Of a stretch of DNA of 20,903 bases, positions 1 through 10,396 are shown piece by piece (within the stretch, counting starts at the first letter, position 1; every line of letters begins with the position of its first letter). A program made the position numbers and the translations under genes. This DNA comes from Owenia fusiformis (lineage: Eukaryota > Annelida > Polychaeta > Sabellida > Oweniidae). The stretch covers positions 29,290,425 to 29,311,327 of the forward strand of contig CAIIXF020000010.1 of NCBI GenBank assembly GCA_903813345.2, written 5' to 3'. Below the pieces are notes generated by a model. That model did not search any database and was not told the DNA's origin. It saw nothing but the letters and a program-made list of their open reading frames with translations.

Positions 1-52
1 GCTTAGCACATACCTAGTCTAAGATCTTACGGACATGATTTAGATAGCGGTT

Positions 53-97
53 AAGCGCCCCCCCCCCCCCGATTTTGAAAAAAACGGGGGGCGGTTA
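53..97. repeat. GC-rich stem-loop, copy 1
   Basis: The stem pairs a GCGCCC run with GGGGGGCG around an A/T-rich loop. A 13-base C run (58-70) makes this copy longer than its siblings at 241-277 and 1441-1477. Confidence 0.7.
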
Positions 98-240
98 TAG
101 GCATCGATGTTTAGTATGAATTTCATCCAAACTTCGCAAAAGGTCGGATATTTACCAGATATGCCGATTTGACTAGATCATGAGTATATCTATATATGTG
201 CGAAGTTTGGGTGAAATTCATACTGAACATCGATGCCTAT

Positions 241-277
241 AAGCGCCCCCCGTTTTTGTCAAAATCGGGGGGCGCTT
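241..277. repeat. GC-rich stem-loop, copy 2
   Basis: AAGCGCCCCCC (241-251) pairs perfectly with GGGGGGCGCTT (267-277) around a 15-base loop. The loop itself can pair further (GTTTT with AAAAT). It is the cleanest of the three copies in the foldback. Confidence 0.75.
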
Positions 278-525
278 TTAAAACCTAAATCATCATCTAA
301 ATCATGTCAGTAAAATCTGGGAATACTATTGATTTTTTTATTCCAAGGTAAGATCTTAGACTTGGTATGTGCTAAGCATGAACGTTAATCTAGTCAAATC
401 GAATGCTTTCGTGAAAAATAAATCAATAAAGCACGATATATAGAAGATAATCTCTCAAAATCAAACATCTAAAGCTGGGTGGCCTAATTGTGACCCCATT
501 GCAAGCTTGGTTTAGTATTCCCAGC

Positions 526-594
526 TACAAGATAGAATCCATTCGGTGATCGCAAATCATCAATTGGCTCATAATGAATGGATTCTATCTTGTA
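526..594. mobile_element. 69-bp hairpin insertion inside one foldback arm
   Basis: The 18 bases at 526-543 are the exact reverse complement of 577-594. The opposite foldback arm (about 1260-1290) lacks the hairpin and runs almost directly from the GGCC-flanked segment to the GGGGGTA block. It is therefore either a small insertion in the left arm or a loss from the right arm. Confidence 0.6.
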
Positions 595-1440
595 TACCCC
601 CATAGATGTGGGGTTATTTTGAGGTTTTTTGATATTTAGGACATTTGTTTCTCAAAATAAGCCCACACCGATTAGTACTTTGATTCTTTGGGGATTTGCT
701 AAACAATAGCATACACATAGAATTTGTATCTAAATGACAAACTTCGTGTAAATACGAAATCCAAAAGTAAAAATGGAGGGAAATTTTGAAAAATGATTTT
801 CACCTTCCGGGGTGTATTAAAAGGATTTTTAACCTCAAGTCTGGCTGCTGTATCGTCTACGGCCTTTGTTTTCCTGAACTAAGGCATAAGCAATAATTTT
901 GTTATTAATTTGACAGGTGATTTCGTTTGGCACTGTTGGCATCTACCACATAATTCCTCCCAGAATGCAACGCGCGAAAATGGCCAAAATTTGAATAGAT
1001 TTCGAGAGTCAAATATTACAGCAAATTGTTCCAGTTATAAAGTATTGTTTCCACTGATCGATCGTTCATTACATTGGAAAAAGAATCCTCTTCACAGAAG
1101 AGAAGAAAAAAGGTAAGGAAACTGCCGATATTGTCAGAACTTGAATCTTCAAATCATGTGAAAAAAAACGCAAAGAATCAAAGCCTAAACTTTGTGGGGT
1201 TATTTTGAGAAACAAATGTCCCAAATATAAAAAAACTCAAAATAACCCCACATTTATGGGGGTAATCTTGTAGAGACGTCACAATTAGGCCACCCCGCTT
1301 TAGATGTTTGATTTTGAAAGATTATCTTCTATATTTCGTGCTTTATTGATTTATTTTTCACAAAAGTGTTCGATTTGACTAGATCAACATTCATTCTGAC
1401 ATTACTTACTTCAATTACTGACATGATTTAGATAGCGGTT

Positions 1441-1477
1441 AAGCGCCCCCCGATTTTGAAGAAAACGGAGGGCGCTT
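1441..1477. repeat. GC-rich stem-loop, copy 3
   Basis: AAGCGCCCCCC pairs with GGAGGGCGCTT, with one mismatch in the stem, around an A/T-rich loop. It sits at the same place in the right foldback arm as copy 2 does in the left arm. Confidence 0.7.
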
Positions 1478-1573
1478 ATAGGCATCGATGTGTAGTATGA
1501 ATTTCACCCAAACTTTGCACATACATAGATATACTCATGATCTAGTCAAATCGGCATACCTGGTTAATATCCG

Positions 1574-1909
1574 ATCCATGGTTTTCATAAAAGAAACGAC
1601 AATATTTTTAGCTCAAAACTGCCACGTGTCCGCCATTTCGTGATTCCATCATGTATAATATCATTTTTATATGACGTCACACCAATAAGACGAAATACAT
1701 TACAACAGTATCCATAAACAAAATTCCTGAAATCTGATCACAAAAGGTCAATTTACAGTTAAGTTTTTGAAAAGATCAATTTGAAGCCAGTCGTCCACCT
1801 TGATAACGCGCCTGCCCGCAATTCAGCATTTAAGATCACCGAAGCAACAGAGCTAGGTTTTGAGGTCTAAGACCGTGTATCATATGTTACGCGGTAAACA
1901 CGACACAAA
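1574..1909. other. No gene seen between foldback and minisatellite
   Basis: This is unremarkable AT-rich sequence with frequent stops in all frames. I see no repeat partner in the window and no coding signature. Confidence 0.5.
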
Positions 1910-2265
1910 AATATGTCATATTCCGCAACGAATATGGCATATTCACGGACAGATTCACCTGTGGTATATGGCATACACACTGACCAATGAGAACGTGATA
2001 CGGAAGTACGCAATTGTCAATTGCATCGATTGTCATATTCACCTGAGGTATATGGCATATTCCGCAAGTGAGTATGACATATTCCGCAGGTGAGTATCAG
2101 GTATTCACTGAAATCAATGTATCACATATTTACTGCGGAACATCGCATACTTGCTCACCTGCGGAATATGCCCGTATATGATATACCGCAGGTGAGTATG
2201 GCATATTCACCCGTATCACAAATACCGCGCAACCATGAATGTACGCCATATACCGCGTAACATTA
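1910..2265. repeat. Degenerate minisatellite, unit of roughly 20-30 bp
   Basis: A core of the form CATATTCCGCAGGTGAGTATGG recurs with substitutions and length changes about a dozen times. Good copies start near 2057, 2079 and 2180. The core also appears reverse-complemented near 2147-2170 (TGCTCACCTGCGGAATATG), so the array mixes orientations. The short open frame across it (1860-2093) is a by-product of the repeat and is not counted as a gene. Confidence 0.75.
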
Positions 2266-2269
2266 TACT

Positions 2270-3403
2270 CTTCTGATCATGCAATATCTTATTTTTACTT
2301 ATTTGAATAACGGAATGCTAATCGGCGCGGCCACTCATGTGCTTGGGTCATGCAGTCATACAGAGCGCTAGGCTTCTTTTGTACTGATAGAAAAGGAGCC
2401 TACTTTTCAATGTAGAGGATGCTAACAGGTATATCGTGGAAAATAGAATAAAAAATGATGAAAAACAAATGTCATTCAAACAAGTTGTTGTATTTCAACT
2501 TTGATATGGAATGTACAAAATGCTAAAGTCTCTTTAAATTTCTGCGTTGAATGTTGCCCCGGGTATTGTGATATCATGTTACCATAGCAACCATAACTCT
2601 ACCCGAGTTTCATAACTTTTGTCGAAACTTTAGTTTTAGTCACAATACATAAAAGTACATTATGTAGAATTCTGAAGATGATTGGTACATATTTAACAAA
2701 ATACCAACACCAGTCCTATTACTTTTGGAACATCCTGTATATACTATACCTGTCTTTCTGTCTTCCGACATATAAAATCAGAATAGTTATACTCATAAGA
2801 AGAAGTAGTAGTGCAACATCGAAGACTTTGAGCAAATCCATCGTTCTGAAAACACATTAAAATATAAATTCACACTCGTTCAATCTAACAACAGGATATT
2901 GCAAATAGGTATGTGCCTGCTTGCCAAAGAAATCGTCACTTTCTCATTCTTTTGCTTTAACTTCCAAGTCATGGATTTCAACAGCTGAGGCCTTCAGTAG
3001 TTATACATTGGGTAAAATTGTAAAAATAGATCTTCAGGCATATTTCGATTGAAAACGGTAGGTTTAAATACAGAATACTCACTGTGGTACTAAGAGTGTG
3101 AATGCATGGACAGGTATTTGATTTTAGAATACTTTTTGCGATGTCTCAAATAAAAGTACAGCATAGAGAGGTATTTTAACAACAGGTTGCTATCAATATG
3201 AGGGATGTTAAGATACACGGTTTTTTATAACCTTTTGTACGTGAACGTGTGCCATAATGGTCCTCTGTGGATTAGTTCTCCCATTTGTATTGGTTACTCT
3301 GCCGATTGAGTATAAAGGTATACGGGAAATAATTGTAATGACCCTGAAAAGGTGAATTGAGAGCGGGACGGTTATCCCCGGGGGTCGAAATATTACACGC
3401 TCG
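2270..3403. other. Unassigned AT-rich sequence
   Basis: I see no coding region, strong inverted repeat or tandem array here. The open frame at 2678-2860 is short, hydrophobic and low-complexity, with no recognisable motif. The stretch ends at a scaffold gap; the last 60 bases are more GC-rich than the rest. Confidence 0.45.
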
Positions 3404-3903
3404 NNNNNNNNNNNNNNNNNNNNNNNNNNNNNNNNNNNNNNNNNNNNNNNNNNNNNNNNNNNNNNNNNNNNNNNNNNNNNNNNNNNNNNNNNNNNNNNNN
3501 NNNNNNNNNNNNNNNNNNNNNNNNNNNNNNNNNNNNNNNNNNNNNNNNNNNNNNNNNNNNNNNNNNNNNNNNNNNNNNNNNNNNNNNNNNNNNNNNNNNN
3601 NNNNNNNNNNNNNNNNNNNNNNNNNNNNNNNNNNNNNNNNNNNNNNNNNNNNNNNNNNNNNNNNNNNNNNNNNNNNNNNNNNNNNNNNNNNNNNNNNNNN
3701 NNNNNNNNNNNNNNNNNNNNNNNNNNNNNNNNNNNNNNNNNNNNNNNNNNNNNNNNNNNNNNNNNNNNNNNNNNNNNNNNNNNNNNNNNNNNNNNNNNNN
3801 NNNNNNNNNNNNNNNNNNNNNNNNNNNNNNNNNNNNNNNNNNNNNNNNNNNNNNNNNNNNNNNNNNNNNNNNNNNNNNNNNNNNNNNNNNNNNNNNNNNN
3901 NNN
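3404..3903. other. Assembly gap of exactly 500 N
   Basis: There are 500 consecutive N. A round number usually means a placeholder gap of unknown size, so distances across it are unreliable. Any reading frame spanning it is an artefact. Confidence 0.95.
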
Positions 3904-4439
3904 AAATTGGAGTCCCAATTTACTCATAGAAAAAGTGAGATTGCACCAGAAGGATAAGGAATCAATAGTCTTGCACAGAATTAATGTGCCCAACAAAAGG
4001 ACTCGCTAGAAGTCACGGATAAGATATCACGCCCTGAATATCAGTTGAGACTTGTATATTTAACTAGCAATTAGTGACAAACAATGTGCTCTGTGGACGC
4101 TGTTGTGACGTCATGATTGGAACTCTCACTTTACTGAAGTTGGGTGTAACTTTTCGAAATTTTCACACAATGATTATCACATGTTTGTGGTTCTGTGTTC
4201 CAAGTTTGAATAAAATCTGGTTGCTATAAGTGAAGTTATAGCATTTGTCCCACTACTTATGAATCCCCCCTCGTATATAACATTCGGTTGATGTGATAGC
4301 TCTATTGGGAGTGCGCAGTTTATTTACATTATTTTGCTACAACTATCATCACATTTGTTTTGACTGGCTCTTATTGTAGTTGACCAAGAGCCATCTACTT
4401 CTACTGCAATGGCAGACACTATTGGGGTAAATTTCATGT
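3904..4439. other. Unassigned sequence before foldback A
   Basis: No coding sequence, RNA gene or strong repeat was seen. Confidence 0.4.
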
Positions 4440-4659
4440 TTGCTGTTTAAGGATTTAGCATCAGACTCAGTGCATTGTGGAATGACCATTCCTTGAAGGA
4501 CGTTGCTTTCCAAAATTTGCTCGAGATGCTTGCCTCAAATTAGTAGATGGGTTAACTGCATTTTAGAGGGTCTGGACTTCAATCTATGATGCAAACGTTT
4601 ACTTTGACATGAGAGTACCTTAGGACCATAGAAACAAATTTATCCAAAGACACACCCCA

Positions 4660-4990
4660 GATGGCGCTTTATATTGGAAATATTCACATTTTTTAAAATG
4701 GCCGCCAGAAATACAACGGAGACAATATATTTTCTTCAATGCATACTATAATGATACGATTGGTGCCTAAATATACATTTTGTGGGTGAAGAATCAATTT
4801 AGTATGGGTTTGAGTCTTGAAAATTAGGAACTTCCTATTTATATTAAAATATTATGCCTTTTTCAAAATGGCTGCCAGAGATGTAAGAAGGATGATATCT
4901 TCACTTGTATGCATGCTTCAATAGTAAGATTGATGTCCAAGTACATTAATGGGTGGTAGAATCCATTTGATAAGGTTTATAGTCTTTATT
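4660..4990 (+). repeat. Left-arm subrepeats of foldback A, about 170 bp period
   Basis: Two units are recognisable by AAAATGGCCGCCA (about 4695) and AAAATGGCTGCCA (about 4865), about 170 bases apart. Each is followed by a GCAT(A/G)C-type box and a GGTG/AGAATC box. Confidence 0.65.
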
Positions 4991-4999
4991 TTCCCAACG

Positions 5000-6600
5000 A
5001 AGAAAGTTCAGTGGGGATATGGTGAAGCCCTCTGTCCGTCAGTCTGTCAGTCCATCGTCTGTCTTATGTATGATTTTGCAATTATTTTCAGATTCCTTCA
5101 AAGTATGGCCATATGTACTCAACTAAATTGAAGATGGTGTTAATTTTATGATTAATGCCTCAGAAAATTCAAAATGTCCCAGAGGAGTTGATTAGCTAAT
5201 ACTTATGTCGTCAGGGTATGGTTACATTATATTAACTTAGATCTCAAATTGTTATTGTCTTAATGTGATTTTTAGCATTGACTAAATGGTCATCAAAATG
5301 TTTAAATCAGAAGAAATTCTTCTTCAAAATCAGAATAGTTTGAAAGTGTAGTTTTGAATTTAAATTTGCGATGACGGAAACTATGCTGAAAACAATGGAT
5401 TGCATGGGAGATGTGGTTTTCAACTTCAGCACATTTCAAATGCCGCCTCTTTTAAGTAATTTTTTATATAAAGTGAAGAAACTTTTGATATGTTTTAATA
5501 AAGAAAAACAAGATCATATTTTTACAAAATAAGCTTAACATAAAAAAGTGCCAAGGTGGGATCCTAATCCGTAATTTTTCAGAAAGTTGGATTCATATTT
5601 TACAATCATGGGGACTTCACTTGAAATAAAACACATTGTTTTTTTAATAGTAAGCACTGTATTTATGGCCAGAAAGTACTCATGGTGAAAGACATATCAC
5701 CGTTTAAAATCTTAATCTTTTAAATGTTCAAATGAGAAAATAAGAATATTTTTCTCAGTATGGCAATATTCAGTTCTGTGTATACATACATGTCTTTTTC
5801 AAATTGGTTGCCGATCAACAACAAGCTTAATACTTTGTTGGTTGGATTAGTGGAAGACTTGGTAAAGAGAGAAATCGTCCATGATTTGGTCAGAGGAGAT
5901 GAATAGGGTTCTGCAATACTGTCATAATATGAAGCCCTTGAAATCTATTCCGATCTTCAAGATTTTCTCTTGCCAGAAGGTTTCTGGCCCTTTCTAACTA
6001 TAGGTACATATATATGTTTGTCCTGCGTTTTTCACATTTCTCTCTTATGTATGTTGCATTGCAACAACTAAAGTTGCACTGTCATTGCAGATGTATGTTT
6101 AATGCAAGTTATTAAAGAGACTCTGGGCTTTCTGATGAATTTGAGTAAAAAGAACAATGAAAGATAAATACACATTTGCTGTGTTAAGGCGAAAACGATT
6201 ATTTTTAAGGCTCATAATCCAATTAACTAGATGCTAGTAGTAACAATCTTTATTTTTGTCATTAAAAATTCAAATTTCAGTCGAACTGATGTTGAATTTG
6301 GAATCATCGTGAAAAAATACATCAATAAATGTGGTTTTGAAATGAGTCCATCAACTTTAAAATTGAATTTTTTTCGAAAATGTGAAATTTAGGTCAGGGA
6401 GATTCCCCATAGTCCCCATGTTGTAAAACACAAAAAGTGAAGTTTAAGGGAACTTTGTAATATCCTGCAATGGTATTTCACCCGAATTAACCACCTGATG
6501 GAGAAATGGTATAATAACTACCTACTTGCATCTGAGTAATCAAATAGATTTTATATTCCAAAAAGGTATATTTTGAAGCCAATTTTATGAAATATTATGC
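5000..6600. other. Noncoding centre of foldback A
   Basis: This is AT-rich DNA with no open frame that looks coding. A tetranucleotide-like run of GTCCGTC/AGTCTGTC (about 5036-5065) lies at the left edge. A weak inner inverted match exists between about 5592-5613 and 6404-6424 (AGTCCCCATG with a TGTAAAA block), suggesting the arms once extended further inward. A hairpin-prone GTTGCATTGCAAC sits near 6055. Confidence 0.45.
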
Positions 6601-6617
6601 CCAGAAGCAAATAAACT

Positions 6618-6701
6618 TTTAGCAAAGATACAATTTTTGTTAGCAAAGATACAATCATTGTTAGTAAGGGTAAAATCTTTGTTAGCAAAGATACAATCTT
6701 T
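6618..6701 (+). repeat. Short tandem repeat, 21-bp unit, four copies
   Basis: The unit TTAGCAAAGATACAATCTTTG recurs with exact 21-base spacing at about 6621, 6642, 6663 and 6684. The third copy is the most diverged (AGTAAGGGTAAAATC). A partial echo (GAAGATATCTTCTTTGTTATA) occurs at the start of later subrepeats of the right arm, so the array probably expanded from a piece of the large unit. The short open frame at 6637-6837 is a product of this periodicity. Confidence 0.8.
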
Positions 6702-7660
6702 GTTATATTTTCAGTTGCATATATTCCAATATAAAGTGAAAACTATAATCTCACAAGACCTAATGAAATTAATCCTCCTACCCCATAAATATAAAATGTT
6801 GACACCAATCGTATCAGTGTGGCATGCACTGATGTGAAGGTATAATCATTGTTATATTTCCCGTGGCCATTTTTAGAAACATAATTTCCAATAAAGTGAA
6901 AATTCTTATTATGAAAAACCTATTTAAATGGATTCTACAAACCAAAATAATGTATACTTTGACACCACTCTCATCATTGTAGCATGCTTAGAAGCGAAGA
7001 TATCTTCTTTGTTATATTTCTGGCAGCCATTTTGAAAAATGCCTATATTTTGAATATAAAGTGCAAGTGTTTACAAGACTTGAAACCCAATTGAATAGAT
7101 TCTACAACTACATTAATGTATTTTTTGACATCACTCTTATAATTGTAGCATGCACAGAATGAAAACTATTGTCTCTGATGTATTTTGGCGGCCATTTTGA
7201 AAAATGTGTATATTTCCATTATAAAGCGCTATCTAGCTTGTGTCTTTGGATACATTTGTTTCTATTGCCCTAAGGTATTGCCATGCCAAAAGGGGACATT
7301 TTGTAAGGTGAGATATCTTAATTTGTAAGTATTCGTAAGGTGAAATACCTTCTTTGTTATATTTCTGGCAGTCATTTTGAAAAACGCGTATATTTTGAAT
7401 TTAAAGTGGAAGTTCTTGATTTTCAAAACTCAAGATCTAATAAAATAGATTCTACGACTACATCACTGTATTTTTTGACACCAATCTTATAATTGTAGCA
7501 TGCAAAGGAGCAAAGATATTGTCTCTGATGTATTTTTGGCGGCCATTTTGAAAAATGTGTATATTTCCAATATAAAGCGACAAATAGCTTGAGTCTTTGG
7601 ATAAATTTTTTTCTATTGCCCTAAGGTACTTCCTTGCCAAATGGGACATTTGCATCACAC
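6700..7660 (-). repeat. Right-arm subrepeats of foldback A, about 160-180 bp period
   Basis: Five copies of GGC(A/G)G(C/T)CATTTTGAAAAA-like blocks lie at about 6864, 7022, 7187, 7367 and 7538. Each is preceded by GTTATATTTC or GATGTATTTT and followed by an ATATAAAG(T/C)G block, and a GTAGCATGC box starts most of the copies. The pairs 7022-7300 and 7367-7650 also share a TCTTTGGATA...TTCTATTGCCCTAAGGTA tail, giving a higher-order duplication of about 350 bp. Confidence 0.7.
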
Positions 7661-7775
7661 AATGAAGTCCAAATGGAGTTAACCCATCTACTAAATGTCA
7701 ATTTTAGGACACAACGCTTGAAAGGATTTGTCATTCCACAATGCATTGATTCTTGTGCTTAAATTATTTTCACAC

Positions 7776-9189
7776 ATTGCAAAATATTTTCTACAAAGTC
7801 ACCTAAAACATACAAAATCACTAAAATAACATATTTCTACTGAAACTTTTTGCAAGGGTCAAGTATTTGAAAAACATCAATTACAGATCCTCACCCAGCA
7901 ACAATACAAAACAAATGCATTATTGATTATTTTATAATTCACTAATGTATCATCATATTTGAAATGTACACATAAGATTACATTTAGAAATGCTTTTAAT
8001 TCATTTCAATTATCAGATTCCGTTGCACTGTTGATGAAGATTTTGATGATCAATCATCTTTAGCCGATATATGATCGATTTTTTTGCGTAAATAAGAATC
8101 CTAAATTCACTAATTGTCTTTAAATGCCTCTGACTATTGAAATTAATAGGTGACAATTGATGATGCACGGGATGGTAAGACAATATTTGTAACTTGCTCT
8201 TTTCCTGTGTATGTTCACAATAATTGATAAGGATTGTTCTCCCTAGAATGATATTTGCAATGGTCATGTTCAATAATGCAAAACTGTGTACGTTTGACCA
8301 CATCTGGGGACAACACAAATACATGTAACGTTTTAGAAACATATCCATGGCCAGAGATACCTCTCCAATATACGAGCTTTGGCTTTTTTTCACAATTTTG
8401 GCTAAAAATCATACAAAAGTGCTCGGAATGGTGAATACTGCATGGTTTTGTAAAAATTGGGAACATCATGATACTGGCAAAGTGTTCTAGGGACGACACT
8501 GTTCATATATTTACATTTAAGTAAGATAATGTTTGTATCTGGATCGTCCGAAATTGTTTTCCTTTGGGTCTGGGTTCTGACCTTACCTCGTCCTTTTATG
8601 AACTAGAATGCCTTACGAGTTGAATCAAATTATGCTGGGCACATAAAAAGTTCAGTCAAGTATTAATGCAGATTAAAAAATGTCCTCTGAGCTTTGATTT
8701 ACTGATTTTACTCCTGAAGAATATCCCTCTTTCATCACATTTTTTTCAAACAGTGATTAACTTTTAAAGAGAACATAAAAAATCTCCCAGCTTTGTGACG
8801 GTCCCGATTTTTATTTTTTTAATTGTTCTGCGTTCACCTGTTTTAGTATGGCCACCACATCAATAGTATATATATGAATATGAGTTAGTTATTTTCAAAA
8901 GGTGGAGTGAACTATAGTACCTAGTTTAGTCAATAGAGGGAATAGTTATCTGTTCCCGGGAAAGTTTCCCCGGGAATTGTTACTCCAACTGAGTAATTCA
9001 GTCAGTAAATTGGCTTACACTACGATACAATTTCGATCCCAGCATTTTGTTGTATTATGCATGCGTTCTTTGTGTAGGATTGGATAGTTTTTAACAACAC
9101 GTGTCACTCGTCGGGAGAGGTGTACTGTGATAAGTTGCACATTCAATATTGCAATTATTTGGCCTTTTTGAATTTAACAACTTTGACAA
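7776..9189. other. Unassigned sequence; short palindrome at 8953-8976
   Basis: I see no supported gene. The minus-strand frames within 8013-8499 are A/T-driven and overlap each other, with no recognisable domain. TTCCCGGG at 8953-8960 pairs with CCCGGGAA at 8969-8976 around an 8-base loop. A 21-base string near 8789-8809 recurs with two differences at about 19052-19072. Confidence 0.4.
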
Positions 9190-9362
9190 CACTGGCGGAT
9201 CCAGATGAAAATTTAAACCCCATTTTTGAAAATTTGGCCTAAAATGCCAAATCATGCCCAAAGAGAATCATTTTTGAGGCCATATGTAACTTTCGAGCAA
9301 AACGATTTTTGGGCTCCTACAAAAAGGCGGGGGGGCGCAAGATGGATCTGGATCCGCCAGTG
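9190..9362. mobile_element. 173-bp MITE with perfect 15-bp TIRs
   Basis: CACTGGCGGATCCAG at 9190-9204 is perfectly inverted at 9348-9362. The interior is noncoding. TIRs built on GGCGGATCCAG are common in invertebrate genomes and are usually placed with hAT-type elements. That assignment is from memory, and I could not find a convincing 8-bp target duplication in the flanks. The open frame at 9226-9411 crosses the element and is not a gene. Confidence 0.8.
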
Positions 9363-10125
9363 GGATGATAACAAAAATAGGCGTATAGCTAAATACGGTG
9401 AACAATCGTAGAACTCCTGATATGCCCGTTAATTTCATGATTTACGTATACAGTATATAAGTACAATTAGTACGCTATGAACGCATTCGTTTATTTGACT
9501 TGGAGCAGAATTCAAGCACATATGCAGAATACGGCGGTATGATCTTCCATTGTGTGTTTCATCTGGACGAACCCCCGTCCTCAACATAATATAATATGAA
9601 GTATTGCTGCCCTTGTTCGAACCCCAATACTCGAAAACCCATTATTACACCGAAATCAAATAATACGGAATCCAATACTCTAGAAAGATAAATCAATTAA
9701 ACTTTATGAGAATGACGTATACAGTTTGCTTAGCGTCCCGGAGGTGGAGATGGAGATGGAGAAGGCGTGGCTTCCCACGGCAGGGAAGGACAATTTTACA
9801 AAAAAAAGTTCAAAACACAGCATGTATTTAATTAATTTTGTTACCGTATATATTTTCATTAAGTTAAAAATATTCAAAAGCAGTTTAAAGATCAGTAAAA
9901 CATGCAATGAAAATACATTTAGGAAATATACATTTAGACGGATCTTCAATCTCCTTTATGGCATAGTTGAATGATACGTTTAGAAACTAAAAAAACTAAG
10001 TGTAATGTATATAGAACTCTATAAATAGCTACAAATTCAACAAGCACTTTGTTCATTACAAAAATTGACATTAAATAATAACCTGCCAAGATTTATTAAA
10101 AGTTCCAATATAGCAAATATCTGCC
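9363..10125. other. Unassigned sequence with a (GGAGAT)n patch
   Basis: No coding or RNA gene was seen. A short GGTGGAGATGGAGATGGAGA run near 9743-9763 is a three-copy hexamer. Frames on both strands at 9704-9974 shadow one another, and neither shows a motif. Confidence 0.4.
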
Positions 10126-10396
10126 TTCATCAAAACTGGTCATTCTTAGTTCATCTGAGTAACCTGGTCATAACCGCGATATTTAAAACGCCGCCAAATC
10201 CGAACAAATCTACTAAGGGTTAGAGGAATTTCTAAATAGCTTTGGAATCTTTGTTATTTAAAGGACATGCGTTCATTAAAACTAGTCTTTCTTAGTTCTT
10301 CTAAGAAAGACTAGTTTTAAGAAGTAAATAGCCGCTATATTTAAATCGCCGCCGAATCTTAAGGAGTCCCGGCATTATGAACGAATCTACTAAACG
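10126..10396 (+). repeat. Two direct copies of a hairpin-bearing block, offset 146 bp
   Basis: Copy 1 (10126-10225) and copy 2 (10272-10396) share TTCAT(C/T)AAAACT(A/G)GTC, TTCTTAGTTC and GATATTTAAA/CTATATTTAAA, then CGCCGCC(A/G)AATC and AATCTACTAA. Copy 2 carries an extra segment before the final box. Confidence 0.65.
10276..10320. repeat. Perfect 20-bp stem, 5-base loop hairpin
   Basis: Bases 10276-10295 are the exact reverse complement of 10301-10320, with loop TTCTT. The homologous position in the upstream copy (about 10130-10170) forms only an imperfect hairpin. The perfect stem is therefore either newly made, for example by template switching, or selectively kept. Confidence 0.85.

Larger units (their letters stand above)
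1..377. mobile_element. Palindromic MITE-like element with about 30-bp terminal inverted repeats
   Basis: The first 30 bases (1-30) are the reverse complement of 348-377 with one mismatch. Further in, 84-138 pairs closely with 199-253, leaving a loop of about 60 bases. The whole segment is therefore a near-continuous palindrome. It carries two GC-rich stem-loops, at 53-97 and 241-277. No coding sequence is present, so a non-autonomous DNA element is the simplest reading. The left target-site duplication cannot be tested because the element begins at the window edge. Its right half (144-307) is also the outer arm of the larger foldback ending at 1573. Confidence 0.7.
144..1573. mobile_element. 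Large foldback: inverted arms 144-693 and 1169-1573
   Basis: Segment 1421-1573 is the reverse complement of about 144-307. Segment 1169-1400 is the reverse complement of about 381-693. Matching landmarks include a GATTTGACTAGAT motif (near 168, and inverted near 1543), a TCTCAAAATAA block and a TTTGATTCTTTG block. The arms are interrupted by unequal segments: a 69-bp hairpin in the left arm, and the 308-380 stretch, which has no good partner. The spacer 694-1168 shows no recognisable coding sequence. This is a non-autonomous foldback, or two inverted copies of one MITE family. Its superfamily is unknown because no clear target duplication is visible. Confidence 0.65.
4440..7775. mobile_element. 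Foldback element A with subrepeated arms
   Basis: The outer left segment (about 4450-4620) is the reverse complement of the outer right segment (about 7600-7765). They share TGCATTGTGGAATGAC, a GGGTTAACT block and a TTGGATAAA/TTTATCCAA block. Moving inward, both arms consist of units of about 170 bp containing AAAATGG(C/T)(C/T)GCCA (left, about 4695 and 4865) or its reverse complement (right, about 6864, 7022, 7187, 7367 and 7538). The left arm has two clear units and the right arm five or six, so the arms are unequal. The centre (about 5000-6600) lacks coding features. Long inverted repeats made of tandem subunits are the hallmark of foldback transposons. Boundaries are approximate, and I found no target duplication. 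Confidence 0.7.

Noticed and set aside
1910-2265. Could the interspersed array be a CRISPR?
   Set aside because: The units are degenerate, vary in length and orientation, and lack conserved repeats with unique equal-length spacers. The surroundings are eukaryotic.
3208-3996. Long open frames on both strands spanning 3208-3996
   Set aside because: They consist mainly of the 500-N gap. The few real residues at the ends have no recognisable motif.
8013-8499. Minus-strand frames of 126 and 94 codons
   Set aside because: They overlap in different frames, have no domain or repeat support, and their composition is that of the surrounding AT-rich DNA.
9616-9624. GTTCGAACC resembling a tRNA/SINE B box
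   Set aside because: No A box at suitable distance and no cloverleaf can be drawn, so it is not called a tRNA or SINE.
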